A stretch of 33,789 bases of DNA from a virus: the IMG/VR virus record IMGVR_UViG_3300022745_000113, positions 1-33,789 of that record; one strand, given 5' to 3'. Shown here one piece after another: positions 1 to 7,010 of this stretch. Position 1 is the stretch's first letter. Each line of letters begins with the position of its first letter. The position numbers were made by a program, and so were the translations under genes. The notes under the pieces were generated by a model. It was not told the DNA's origin. It worked only from the letters and a program-made list of their open reading frames with translations, and ran no database searches.

Positions 1-236
1 GTGGCGAGTTCAACTATCACGGCTTCCAGACACTGGCTCATGCCTATCGGTGGGACAACGTGGTGGATGTCTGCGGGCCGTGCTTTGACAAGCTCAGGAA
101 GGAAGCAAGCAAGGCAGACCGCGACGCAGAGCAATCGAAGCTCCAGCGGTTTTTCGATGCCGTGAAGAAGTGGAGTCCGCAACAAGACGTTGAGAATCAA
201 CGGCCTGGGTGCGCAGTACCATGCGCAATGCCATGA
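1..236 (+). CDS. 3' part of an unrecognised rightward phage gene
   Basis: An open frame runs from the window edge (first full codon at base 3) to TGA at 234-236, giving about 77 residues with no start in view. The translation is hydrophilic and has a CGPCF (CxxC) motif early, followed by a charged, probably helical segment rich in Lys, Asp and Glu. Codon use looks like the neighbouring phage genes. It is convergent with the lysis cassette and has the same direction as the two genes at the right edge, so it could be the end of that rightward operon if the genome is circular. I do not recognise the family. Confidence 0.6.
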   Translation, partial: GEFNYHGFQTLAHAYRWDNVVDVCGPCFDKLRKEASKADRDAEQSKLQRFFDAVKKWSPQQDVENQRPGCAVPCAMP

Positions 237-290
237 ATGAGCCGCTACTACCGGGAGACTTCGGCGCAGATTGCGGCTAGGCTCAGATGA

Positions 291-689
291 TCACTTCGCG
301 GCCACGTTCTTGGCCTTCTCGTAGGTTCTCATTCCGCTGAGTCCGAGCATTCCAAACAGCACTTGCATGGTGATGCTGGTATCGATGGACGGGAATGGCC
401 CGTTGTACCCAAACGACACCTGAGCGACGAATCGCGCCACAGGCTCGATGATGCCGACATAGGCCAGAGCAGCGCCGCAGCACCATCCCACAAAGGGACG
501 CCAGCCACCGACGAAGGTGGACCCGCTCTGCGCCTCTGCCGTGTTGACGCCGACTTGAGCGAGGTCGTTCGCCTGCTCGATGCGCTTGGCTTCCAGTTCC
601 AAGGCCATGCGCTCCTTGTCGGTCGTGATGAAGTGCCCCGCCACATCTCCGACAGCCTGAACGAGCGTTCCGATTCCGAGGATGTCCAT
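291..689 (-). CDS. 3TM-type holin
   Basis: A 132-residue protein that fits the phage 3TM holin family, which makes lethal inner-membrane lesions releasing or activating the endolysin. An amphipathic N-terminus and charged helix (residues about 20-50) are followed by the family-typical GSTFVGGWRPFVGWCCGAALAY segment and further hydrophobic stretches around 75-95 and 105-120. The C-terminus is short and basic (YEKAKNVAAK). The ATG overlaps the stop of the upstream lysozyme gene in a TGATG, so the two are translationally coupled. It is the last gene of the leftward late operon visible here. Confidence 0.88.
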   Translation of the reverse strand: MDILGIGTLVQAVGDVAGHFITTDKERMALELEAKRIEQANDLAQVGVNTAEAQSGSTFVGGWRPFVGWCCGAALAYVGIIEPVARFVAQVSFGYNGPFPSIDTSITMQVLFGMLGLSGMRTYEKAKNVAAK

Positions 690-1189
690 CAGGCGTCCTT
701 CAGCGTTCTGTTGATCCAGCCCAGCAGGAACTTGGATTGCGACCTGTCCCGATTGACGATGGCCGCATACCGCGCCACCTTCGCCAAGGCATACAGGGAC
801 GCGAACAGGCGCTCGTCCATCCCGTTGATTGCCGCGATGGTCTTGGGTCCAATCACGCCGTCAGGAGTGGTCCCTACGACAAGCTGCGCCATCGAGAGAG
901 CAGACGCGCCCATGTTCACATAGGCCGAGAAGATCGACCCGGCTACGGCTTGGCTGGATAGCTCATCGCCCTTCATCCGCTCCCAGAACTGCGCACGGTA
1001 GAAGTCCCGCACCATCTCAGCCGATGGCGTCTTCTGCTTGTCCACCATCTCCCAGCCGTCCCAATCGGGATGAGCCTTGCGAGAGATGCCCGCGAAGGTC
1101 TGCCCGCCACGATCGCCCGGAATGTCCGTGAGTTGGTAGCCACCCTCGGCCACGATCATGCGTTCAAACGCTGGGAGGAAGTCGGCCAT
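689..1189 (-). CDS. Endolysin, glycosyl hydrolase 108 family lysozyme
   Basis: A 166-residue muramidase-type endolysin that cleaves peptidoglycan for host lysis. The N-terminal domain carries the GH108 signature FERMIVAEGGYQ, with Glu15 of EGG as the expected catalytic residue, and the following DRGGQTFAGIS. The C-terminal part (PDGVIGPKTIAAIN onward) matches the peptidoglycan-binding half of the family. There is no signal peptide or membrane segment, so export should depend on the holin just downstream. The ATG at 1189 is chosen over upstream in-frame ATGs because it begins at the conserved domain and follows the previous stop by one base. Its ribosome binding site is weak, consistent with coupling. 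Confidence 0.93.
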   Translation of the reverse strand: MADFLPAFERMIVAEGGYQLTDIPGDRGGQTFAGISRKAHPDWDGWEMVDKQKTPSAEMVRDFYRAQFWERMKGDELSSQAVAGSIFSAYVNMGASALSMAQLVVGTTPDGVIGPKTIAAINGMDERLFASLYALAKVARYAAIVNRDRSQSKFLLGWINRTLKDA

Positions 1190-1190
1190 G

Positions 1191-1361
1191 TCAGACCCGG
1201 TCCTTGTCCTTGCGCTGCTCCTGCGCCATGTCAGCAAAAAAGAAGGACGTCGTGTGCAACTCATCCATGAACCGGCTGAACACTGGATCATTCTTCCGGC
1301 ATGTGCTGGCAACCAGTGAGCGAGGCCGGAAGAACGCCACGATGCGCTGCAAGATGCTCAT
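1191..1361 (-). CDS. Small lysis-region protein, unknown
   Basis: A 56-residue protein starting MSILQRIVAFFRPRSL and ending in a charged tail. The ATG overlaps the stop of the upstream membrane-protein gene (ATGA), and its stop lies one base before the lysozyme start, so it sits inside a translationally coupled lysis cassette. The N-terminus is amphipathic with two aromatic residues and one Cys. There is no lipobox and no clear transmembrane helix, so it is not an evident outer-membrane spanin. I do not recognise it. Start choice rests on the overlap. Confidence 0.65.
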   Translation of the reverse strand: MSILQRIVAFFRPRSLVASTCRKNDPVFSRFMDELHTTSFFFADMAQEQRKDKDRV

Positions 1362-1597
1362 TTCTTCATCCTCTCTGCTACAGCTATCCGAAGCTCGATC
1401 AGCACCTGGGAGAGCTTTTCCAGGCTGCTGGAGTGCTTGTCCATGTGACCAGACAAGGCTTGGCCGTCCTGGCGGCGTGCCTTGCGTTCCTCGATCAGCA
1501 TCCAGGCTAGAAGCCCCACCATGCCCGCCAGGGACAAATTCAAGGGTGTAGCCTCCGAGATGAAAGCCTTTATTGCGGCTTGGATAGCCTGTTCCAT
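1358..1597 (-). CDS. Small membrane-anchored coiled-coil protein of the lysis cassette
   Basis: A 79-residue protein with one hydrophobic segment at about residues 19-36 (LNLSLAGMVGLLAWMLI), followed by a basic stop-transfer patch (EERKARR) and a heptad-like helix to the C-terminus (SSLEKLSQVLIELRIAV). This layout suits a small inner-membrane protein with a cytoplasmic or periplasmic coiled coil, such as an accessory holin/XhlA-like or inner spanin-like protein. The sequence alone does not decide between these. A purine-rich GAGAGGA lies about 10 bases before the ATG. It is the first leftward gene after the non-leftward interval 1598-1723. Confidence 0.75.
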   Translation of the reverse strand: MEQAIQAAIKAFISEATPLNLSLAGMVGLLAWMLIEERKARRQDGQALSGHMDKHSSSLEKLSQVLIELRIAVAERMKK

Positions 1598-1641
1598 GCA
1601 TCTGGTTCCTCTCTGGTGTTGTTTGGGTGTAGGATGGGAGG

Positions 1642-1770
1642 ATGGAATTCACAGAATTCATGTGGTGGAAGCTGATCGCCTTCGGCGTGATTGCATTCCT
1701 AGCTGGCCTTTTCGGCTACTTGCCTACTGAGCGGCGAGGACCGGGAGCGAACGGGAAGCGCCGAGACTGA
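1642..1770 (+). CDS. Plus-strand small membrane peptide (MEFTEF-WWK type)
   Basis: A 42-codon ORF on the plus strand: MEFTEFMWWKL, then a hydrophobic helix (IAFGVIAFLAGLFGYL), then a short basic tail (RRGPGANGKRRD). I recall closely similar small single-pass peptides near lysis genes of betaproteobacterial and pseudomonad phages; this is memory of the family, not a search. AGGA lies seven bases before the ATG. It occupies the only gap in the leftward late genes and its last 47 bases are antisense to the end of the large ejection-protein gene at 1724-3370. No convincing plus-strand promoter was found just upstream. Function unknown. Confidence 0.68.
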   Translation: MEFTEFMWWKLIAFGVIAFLAGLFGYLPTERRGPGANGKRRD

Positions 1771-3370
1771 GAAGCCCGACAGGTTCAGGCAACCCGCTGG
1801 ACAGGCTCAACAGGCCACGCTGAACAGGCCCAGAAAACATCTGAGCGCGGGCCATGTATGGAGCGAGGAATGGAACCGCAGCCACTGCACCCATAGGCCC
1901 AATGGCTGCATGACCCCCAATCCCTGCCGCCGTGGCTCCAGCCATAGAAAGCATCGACTTCAGGTTGTGAGAGCCAAGGCTTCCAACCTGCTGCGGCGTC
2001 TTGGCGACAGTTGGGAATGCGCTTGCGAACATGCCCGCCGTCTTCAGTTCATCGGATAGCGGTGCGCCCTTCTCGTACAACCTGCCCAATACTCGCGCAT
2101 CAATCGTCCCAGCTGAGTCGTTGAGTGCGCGGCCTACCGTGTAGGTCTTGGCAATCTCCCTGCGTGCATCGCGCAGGGCGGGGATCAACTCATCCTTCCC
2201 GGCGTTCTTGGCATGTTGTTCTAGGGCCGTTTCCAGATCAGTCGAAAGTTGCCTGAATTCCTTTGCCTTCGTCAATGCTTCAGGGTTCTTTGTAGTGTTG
2301 AAGTATGTGAACCAATTGTTTGCATCAAACCGAGCTTGCTTCAATGCTTCAAGATCCGATGCCGCTTGAGGCGATAGCCCAGCCACCTCCGCATAGGCCC
2401 GTCCAGCCGTCTTTCGAAGGTTCTCCAAAGCATTCAGAGACAATGGCACATCCGCAGGAAGACCCAAGGCATCCCGCACAAGTCTTTCAGTCACCTGAGC
2501 GTTCTTGTTGGACGCAAATTGCTGTGTTGCAATCTTTCCTGACGTTGACTCGATCACCTGATTAGTAAGACTCGGGTTGATCATGTTGGGTGGGATGACG
2601 TATCCCGCCTCCAGAGACTGCCTTGCGGTGTCAAGCGTCCTTTGGTTTGGTCCGGGTGTACTGGATAGCATGTTGTTGATTCCACGGCCAGCAGCGCCCA
2701 TCGCCTTGGTGATTCCAGGGATTGCGCCTCCAATCGCCGCACCAAGTCCTGCATCTTCAGGGTTCACCATGCCAGCAGAGGCACCACCAACAGCAGCGCC
2801 AGCCCCCATCCGTACTGCAGCATCCGTCAGCGCAGGCAACTGTGCCCCGGTCTTGAACCCACCCGTAGACATGGCACTAGCCACCGTATCCAGCATCGGG
2901 ATAGCCCCAACGCCTGCACGCGACGAAAGTGCGGACACAGCGCGAAATGGCGCAGCAAGCACGTTTCCAGCACCAGCAGTACCAGCGATCTCGCCGCCAA
3001 GCTTGCCGCCTTGGTAGAACCACGAATCCGGCTGCGCACCGATGGCCTGCATGTTCTGGTCGATACGCGCCCGACGCTGATCATTCTCAGCGCTGCTTTC
3101 GAACGGTCGTGCAAGCGTGGCTCCGATGCTGCCAGCACCGCGAACGAGGCCGGTCAAAGCGTTCAGAGCCGCCTGCGATGCTCCACCGAAAGCATCACTG
3201 CCTTGCGATGGGAACGCCCGCGCCCCTTGGCTGATCGGGTCGTTGTTGATCTGATCAGCGATCTGTTGGCGCGTGAGCATCTGACGCGGCTTCGACTCTC
3301 CGAAGACTTCGGGATCGAAGGCAGGCTTCTGAGAGGTATCACCGAAGACATCAGGATCGAATCCGGCCAT
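1724..3370 (-). CDS. Large internal virion / DNA ejection protein candidate
   Basis: A 548-residue protein. The N-terminus carries two copies of an FDP(D/E)VFG motif, typical of large internal proteins of podovirus-like phages. The middle and C-terminus are rich in Ala and Gly with amphipathic or membrane-active stretches (for example GMVNPEDAGLGAAIGGAIPG and the segment near residues 470-500). A charged helical domain lies between about 270 and 430. Position after the nozzle and two other Gly/Ala-rich genes, and before the lysis genes, supports an ejection protein. The ATG at 3370 overlaps the previous stop (TGATG); a GTG one codon earlier is equally possible. Confidence 0.7.
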   Translation of the reverse strand: MAGFDPDVFGDTSQKPAFDPEVFGESKPRQMLTRQQIADQINNDPISQGARAFPSQGSDAFGGASQAALNALTGLVRGAGSIGATLARPFESSAENDQRRARIDQNMQAIGAQPDSWFYQGGKLGGEIAGTAGAGNVLAAPFRAVSALSSRAGVGAIPMLDTVASAMSTGGFKTGAQLPALTDAAVRMGAGAAVGGASAGMVNPEDAGLGAAIGGAIPGITKAMGAAGRGINNMLSSTPGPNQRTLDTARQSLEAGYVIPPNMINPSLTNQVIESTSGKIATQQFASNKNAQVTERLVRDALGLPADVPLSLNALENLRKTAGRAYAEVAGLSPQAASDLEALKQARFDANNWFTYFNTTKNPEALTKAKEFRQLSTDLETALEQHAKNAGKDELIPALRDARREIAKTYTVGRALNDSAGTIDARVLGRLYEKGAPLSDELKTAGMFASAFPTVAKTPQQVGSLGSHNLKSMLSMAGATAAGIGGHAAIGPMGAVAAVPFLAPYMARAQMFSGPVQRGLLSLSSGLPEPVGLLSLGASRSLPVLAAQ

Positions 3371-4932
3371 CACTTGCTCCCAAACAGCGGATTGGAGTTG
3401 GCCCAGCCTTGCAACTGGGAGAAGAAGCCGTTGTCCAGCCTGCCATATTTGTTCTCGTACTTCCGAGCAAACTCAGCGACCTGTTGATTGCGCTTCTGCA
3501 GGGCGATGTATGTGTCGATGATCTTCGTCCGACCCTGTGCAGATTGAGCCTCGTTCGGAGTCATTCCGGACAGGAACTTGCGGTCGCCATCAGACAGCGC
3601 ACCCGGCATCCCCGCGCCGCCGCTTGGATTGCGAAGCGAGAGCGCCGCCTCGTTAGCCATAGCCCGCGCTGCCTCGACGTTCGGAAGGTTCTTGTTGACC
3701 TTGACGCCGATGGAGTTCAGGTAGCTTGCAACGTCGTACCCTGTCGGAGTCAGCCTGCCACCATCTACGTCAGCCAGCAATCGGCCAATCTGCTGGTACT
3801 TGGCGATGTTGTTGGGCGCGGCATCTGCTGCCGACATGATCGACTTGCGCTGCTCAACAACATCCTTGGCGGTCTGCTCTGCGTAAACGGTATCTGCTTT
3901 CGGTCCAACCAGAGCGGCTGCTTTTTGCGCTTCCGCCTCTGCGACACTTTGAAGGACAGGCCGTCCACCGCTAGGCATACCCTGCGCAAGCCCCAGCGTC
4001 GGATTGCGATAGCCTGGAGCAGTCATGTTCACCGTGGGAGGCGTTGTGAACCCTTGCGCCGCTGAGTCGCGTGCGATGAATGCCGCCAGTTCCTGCGTGA
4101 TGGGTGCGCCCCTGTTGATCACACTGCCTGAAGACGTTGGCTGTCCTACAGGCGCGGCTTGAGGTTGTTTGAACGCTTCCAAATAGTCGAATGTGCTTCC
4201 TCCATACGGCCTTCCATCTGGCGTCCTGTATGTTTCAGGCAACGGAGTGCCTCGGTTCTCCGCGCCCTTCTGTACTTCTGCGTACTGGCGAACAGCATCT
4301 AGAGCGCCCGGAGGGATTGACACACCTACACCGCCCTTCCCGTCAGGGGTCATCACAACAGACCGGCCATTGCTGTCCATCTGCATCCCAGGTTGGAATC
4401 CTCCATTGAACCCCGGATCGTTGGTGTTGAATGTGTATCCGTTTTGCGTCACCCAGTTCGGCTGCGACTTCTTGAAGATCCACTCGGCAATGTTCTTGCC
4501 GTCGTTGGTCGCCAAGTCGAAGTTGATCGCTTCTCTCGGGATGCCCTGCAAAGGATTGCCAGCGTTCAGGCGTCCAATCTCCTGCTGCTGTACCTGAGCA
4601 TTGCCGATGGTCGGAGCGAGGTTCCCCGTCCGTGCAATCGTGGCGTCGTTGGCCTGCGGGACGCTGGAGTCGATGCCGCCGAGCAGGCTTCCAATCAGAC
4701 TGTTGCGCCGCTCAAGCTGTGCTGCCTGCTGCTTTCGAAGCTCGATCTGCTGCTGCACATCCAGCAGTTGAGCCTTCATCATCGCCTCCTTCAGCGGCGC
4801 AGTCTTCGCCTCCTGATAGGCTTGGTTAGCACCAAGCAGGCCGCCGCCGAAGTTTCCCTGAAGCAAGCCGCCAGCCAGCGACATGATCGCCGCGCTTTGG
4901 GGATCGTCCCATCCGTTGCCGAGTAGTCCCAT
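3370..4932 (-). CDS. Internal virion / ejection protein candidate
   Basis: A 520-residue protein starting MGLLGNGWDDP. A Gly-rich, weakly hydrophobic N-terminal segment (about residues 15-40) is followed by a long Gln/Lys-rich helix (LLDVQQQIELRKQQAAQLERR). A less regular region comes next and then a mixed C-terminal domain ending NKYGRLDNGFFSQLQG. The arrangement resembles podoviral ejection proteins that are co-packaged and injected with DNA. No enzymatic motif was seen. The ATG at 4932 lies two bases after the upstream stop; a GTG at 4938 giving a GTGA overlap is an alternative. The much longer upstream open frame is a shadow of the preceding gene. Confidence 0.7.
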   Translation of the reverse strand: MGLLGNGWDDPQSAAIMSLAGGLLQGNFGGGLLGANQAYQEAKTAPLKEAMMKAQLLDVQQQIELRKQQAAQLERRNSLIGSLLGGIDSSVPQANDATIARTGNLAPTIGNAQVQQQEIGRLNAGNPLQGIPREAINFDLATNDGKNIAEWIFKKSQPNWVTQNGYTFNTNDPGFNGGFQPGMQMDSNGRSVVMTPDGKGGVGVSIPPGALDAVRQYAEVQKGAENRGTPLPETYRTPDGRPYGGSTFDYLEAFKQPQAAPVGQPTSSGSVINRGAPITQELAAFIARDSAAQGFTTPPTVNMTAPGYRNPTLGLAQGMPSGGRPVLQSVAEAEAQKAAALVGPKADTVYAEQTAKDVVEQRKSIMSAADAAPNNIAKYQQIGRLLADVDGGRLTPTGYDVASYLNSIGVKVNKNLPNVEAARAMANEAALSLRNPSGGAGMPGALSDGDRKFLSGMTPNEAQSAQGRTKIIDTYIALQKRNQQVAEFARKYENKYGRLDNGFFSQLQGWANSNPLFGSK

Positions 4933-4934
4933 GC

Positions 4935-5945
4935 TCACCCCCACCATCCAAGGTTCTTGCCGAGTTGCGCTGTGCCGAGCATTCCTCCGAGTGCGCCCCA
5001 GGTTCCGCCGCCCGTGTTGCTGTTGCCGGTCGTGGTGTTGTTCTGGTTTCCTACGCCTCCGTAGATGCTCGATGCCGACCCAAGAGACGACATCGGGCCC
5101 GTCATGCCCATGTTCCACAGTTCAGCACCCAATCCAAGCTGGGTCAGGTCTTGTCCGCGCTGTGCGGTGTAGAAGTTGTTGTCGATCTGCTGCTGTTGCA
5201 ACCCTCGGTTCTGCTGGTTCTCGTAGGCACCGCCGTACATGTTCGCCAGGGCGCTGGAAAGGCCCTCACCAGCACGTCCGATGGCTAGACCCTGCGCCAC
5301 CCCTTGCCGTGATCCACCGAGCCCACCAGACGCGATTGCGTTGTTCTGGATGGCAGGAAGCCATTGCTCATTCAGGGTGTTGGTGTACTGGCGAGAAAGA
5401 GCATCGCCCATCTGACTGATGTACGGGTTCGAAGACCATTCGAATCCCGTGTGCTGGGTTGCTGGCGCTGCTGCTCCCCCTAGCGATCCAGTGACAGACG
5501 ATGAGCCAGGGCCGGCACTCGGCAATGTTCCTGTGAACCCTGCACTCGGATCAAGCGATGCCGTTCCGTCTGCTAGGTACTTGTTGATTCCCGCCATCTG
5601 CGTCGGGTCAACCAGTCCGCTGAAGTCGTGGGCGAACCCCTGAGCGTTGTAGGCTTGATTCTTAGGACTGATGCTGTGCGCATAGTCTGCGTATGCAGCG
5701 GGATCCATCCCAAGAATGGATGCCATGTTCGCATCACTGATCCCCATCGAGGACTGTGCGCCCGTCAGCATCTGAGCGTCGTTCGTGGGTACGTTGTACG
5801 GGTTGAAGTCACCGTTGAACGCCCACATGTTGCGGCCGGTCGCTGTTCCGTTATCCGGCGTGATACCGGAGTACGGTGCCATGTTCTGATTCAGGAAGTT
5901 TCGCGCCGCCGCGATCTGCTCAGGAGTGAGTTGGTTCAGGTACAT
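4935..5945 (-). CDS. Virion-associated / ejection protein candidate
   Basis: A 336-residue protein rich in Asn, Gln, Gly and Ser. It has an N-terminal LTPEQIAAARNFLNQNM segment, a low-complexity middle, a helical region with NEQWLPAIQNNAIASGGLGG and QGVAQGLAIGRAGEGLSSALANMYGGAYE, and a Gly/Asn-rich C-terminus ending KNLGWWG. The helix with GGLGGSR is typical of small podoviral internal proteins. It lies between two other Gly/Ala-rich genes of the same style, which supports a virion role. The ATG at 5945 overlaps the upstream stop (TGATG); a GTG directly before it is possible. Confidence 0.65.
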   Translation of the reverse strand: MYLNQLTPEQIAAARNFLNQNMAPYSGITPDNGTATGRNMWAFNGDFNPYNVPTNDAQMLTGAQSSMGISDANMASILGMDPAAYADYAHSISPKNQAYNAQGFAHDFSGLVDPTQMAGINKYLADGTASLDPSAGFTGTLPSAGPGSSSVTGSLGGAAAPATQHTGFEWSSNPYISQMGDALSRQYTNTLNEQWLPAIQNNAIASGGLGGSRQGVAQGLAIGRAGEGLSSALANMYGGAYENQQNRGLQQQQIDNNFYTAQRGQDLTQLGLGAELWNMGMTGPMSSLGSASSIYGGVGNQNNTTTGNSNTGGGTWGALGGMLGTAQLGKNLGWWG

Positions 5946-6751
5946 CACTTCCCCCCTTTGGCTGCGTAGCCGTTACCCGCTACAGGCATCGCCAACAGAC
6001 CGCCGCCGATGTTCTTGAGGTTGTCCCACCCGCTCATGTCCTGAGAGCGATTCAGGGCCGTCTGCGTCTGCTGGAGCAGTCCGTTCTGCCCAGTGATGTA
6101 GGGCAGTAGCCATGAAGGGACTGACTTCGTGTCCGTCGAATTCTTGTTGTTCCCGGCAGACCCAGCGAGTGCGCCCAGGCCGGTAGCGAGTAGGCCAAGA
6201 CCTTTCCCAGACATGAGCGAGGAAAGCATGTTCCCTGCGCCACCACCCGCCGCAGCAGCGGACTCCAGCACGCCTGGAGTCGATGCCGACAGTCCTGCGC
6301 CCATGCCCTGCTCTAGACCGTACATGTCCGCGAGATTGGCCGCGCCTGCAGCTGGTGCGGTGGACGCGAACGTGCCGCCCGTCCCAAGACTTCCAGCATC
6401 AGCAAGACCCGGCAGAGCAGTACTGCCCGCCCCCATCCCTTGCAGAGCCGGAAGCCCAAAGTACATGGCCGCAGCAGCAAGACCGCCCTTCGCCAGCATC
6501 GAACCCATCGACTCGGGTGCCTGCAATTGGCCCGTGCTGGTCTGGTTTCCGTTCAGGTCGTAGTTGAACCACTGGTCGCCGGGCCTGTTCGACTGAGGCG
6601 CAGCGTAGATGCCCTGCACATCCTGCAGCGTGGTCGAACCTCCGCCGTTCTCGTCGCCACCATATGAACCCGTGGGCGCGTAGTACATGCCGTTGAGCAT
6701 GAACCCTTGCCCGTTCTGGAGAGACTTCAATTGATCAGGCGTAAATTGCAT
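5945..6751 (-). CDS. Gly/Ala-rich virion protein, ejection candidate
   Basis: A 268-residue protein. The N-terminus (MQFTPDQLKSLQNGQGF) is globular-looking, residues about 85-205 are dominated by Gly, Ala, Ser and Leu with possible membrane-interacting stretches (LGLLATGLGALAGSAG), and the C-terminal part has PSWLLPYITGQNGLLQQTQTAL. The hydrophobic low-complexity composition and its place between the nozzle block and two larger internal proteins suggest a small ejection protein. It begins four bases after the upstream stop. No catalytic signature was seen. Confidence 0.65.
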   Translation of the reverse strand: MQFTPDQLKSLQNGQGFMLNGMYYAPTGSYGGDENGGGSTTLQDVQGIYAAPQSNRPGDQWFNYDLNGNQTSTGQLQAPESMGSMLAKGGLAAAAMYFGLPALQGMGAGSTALPGLADAGSLGTGGTFASTAPAAGAANLADMYGLEQGMGAGLSASTPGVLESAAAAGGGAGNMLSSLMSGKGLGLLATGLGALAGSAGNNKNSTDTKSVPSWLLPYITGQNGLLQQTQTALNRSQDMSGWDNLKNIGGGLLAMPVAGNGYAAKGGK

Positions 6752-6755
6752 GGTG

Positions 6756-7010
6756 TTACCCTAGGTAGGAGTAGGTCGCGGAGGACGATGAATAGCGGTA
6801 GGCACCTTTGCCAGATCCGGGGTTCCAGTTCGTCCCATCGGCGAAATAGATGCCGTCCTGCGGCCTCGTAGGTGCTGCGTTCAGATACCGAAGGGGGATG
6901 CCGCTTGATTGCGTGTTCGCAGCGGTCTGGATGCGCTGGAACTCTCTGCGGAGGTAGTCCGCCATCTGCGCTGGATCACTCGGCGGTGTCGCCGGAACAT
7001 AGGTATCCAT
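6756..7010 (-). CDS. Small virion-region protein, unknown
   Basis: An 84-residue protein. A helical N-terminal half (DPAQMADYLRREFQRIQTAAN) is followed by a short beta-like tail (PQDGIYFADGTNWNPGSGKGAYRY). The DGTNWNPGSG(K/R)G segment is a recurring feature of small podoviral structural-region proteins, which I recall as lying next to tail-hub or nozzle genes. The ATG overlaps the stop of the nozzle-like gene (TGATG). It could be a small tail or needle-associated component; function is not established from sequence. Confidence 0.68.
   Translation of the reverse strand: MDTYVPATPPSDPAQMADYLRREFQRIQTAANTQSSGIPLRYLNAAPTRPQDGIYFADGTNWNPGSGKGAYRYSSSSATYSYLG

Noticed and set aside
233-280. A 15-codon plus-strand ORF overlapping the stop of the left-edge gene by ATGA
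   Set aside because: Too short and without further support; the overlap alone can be chance.
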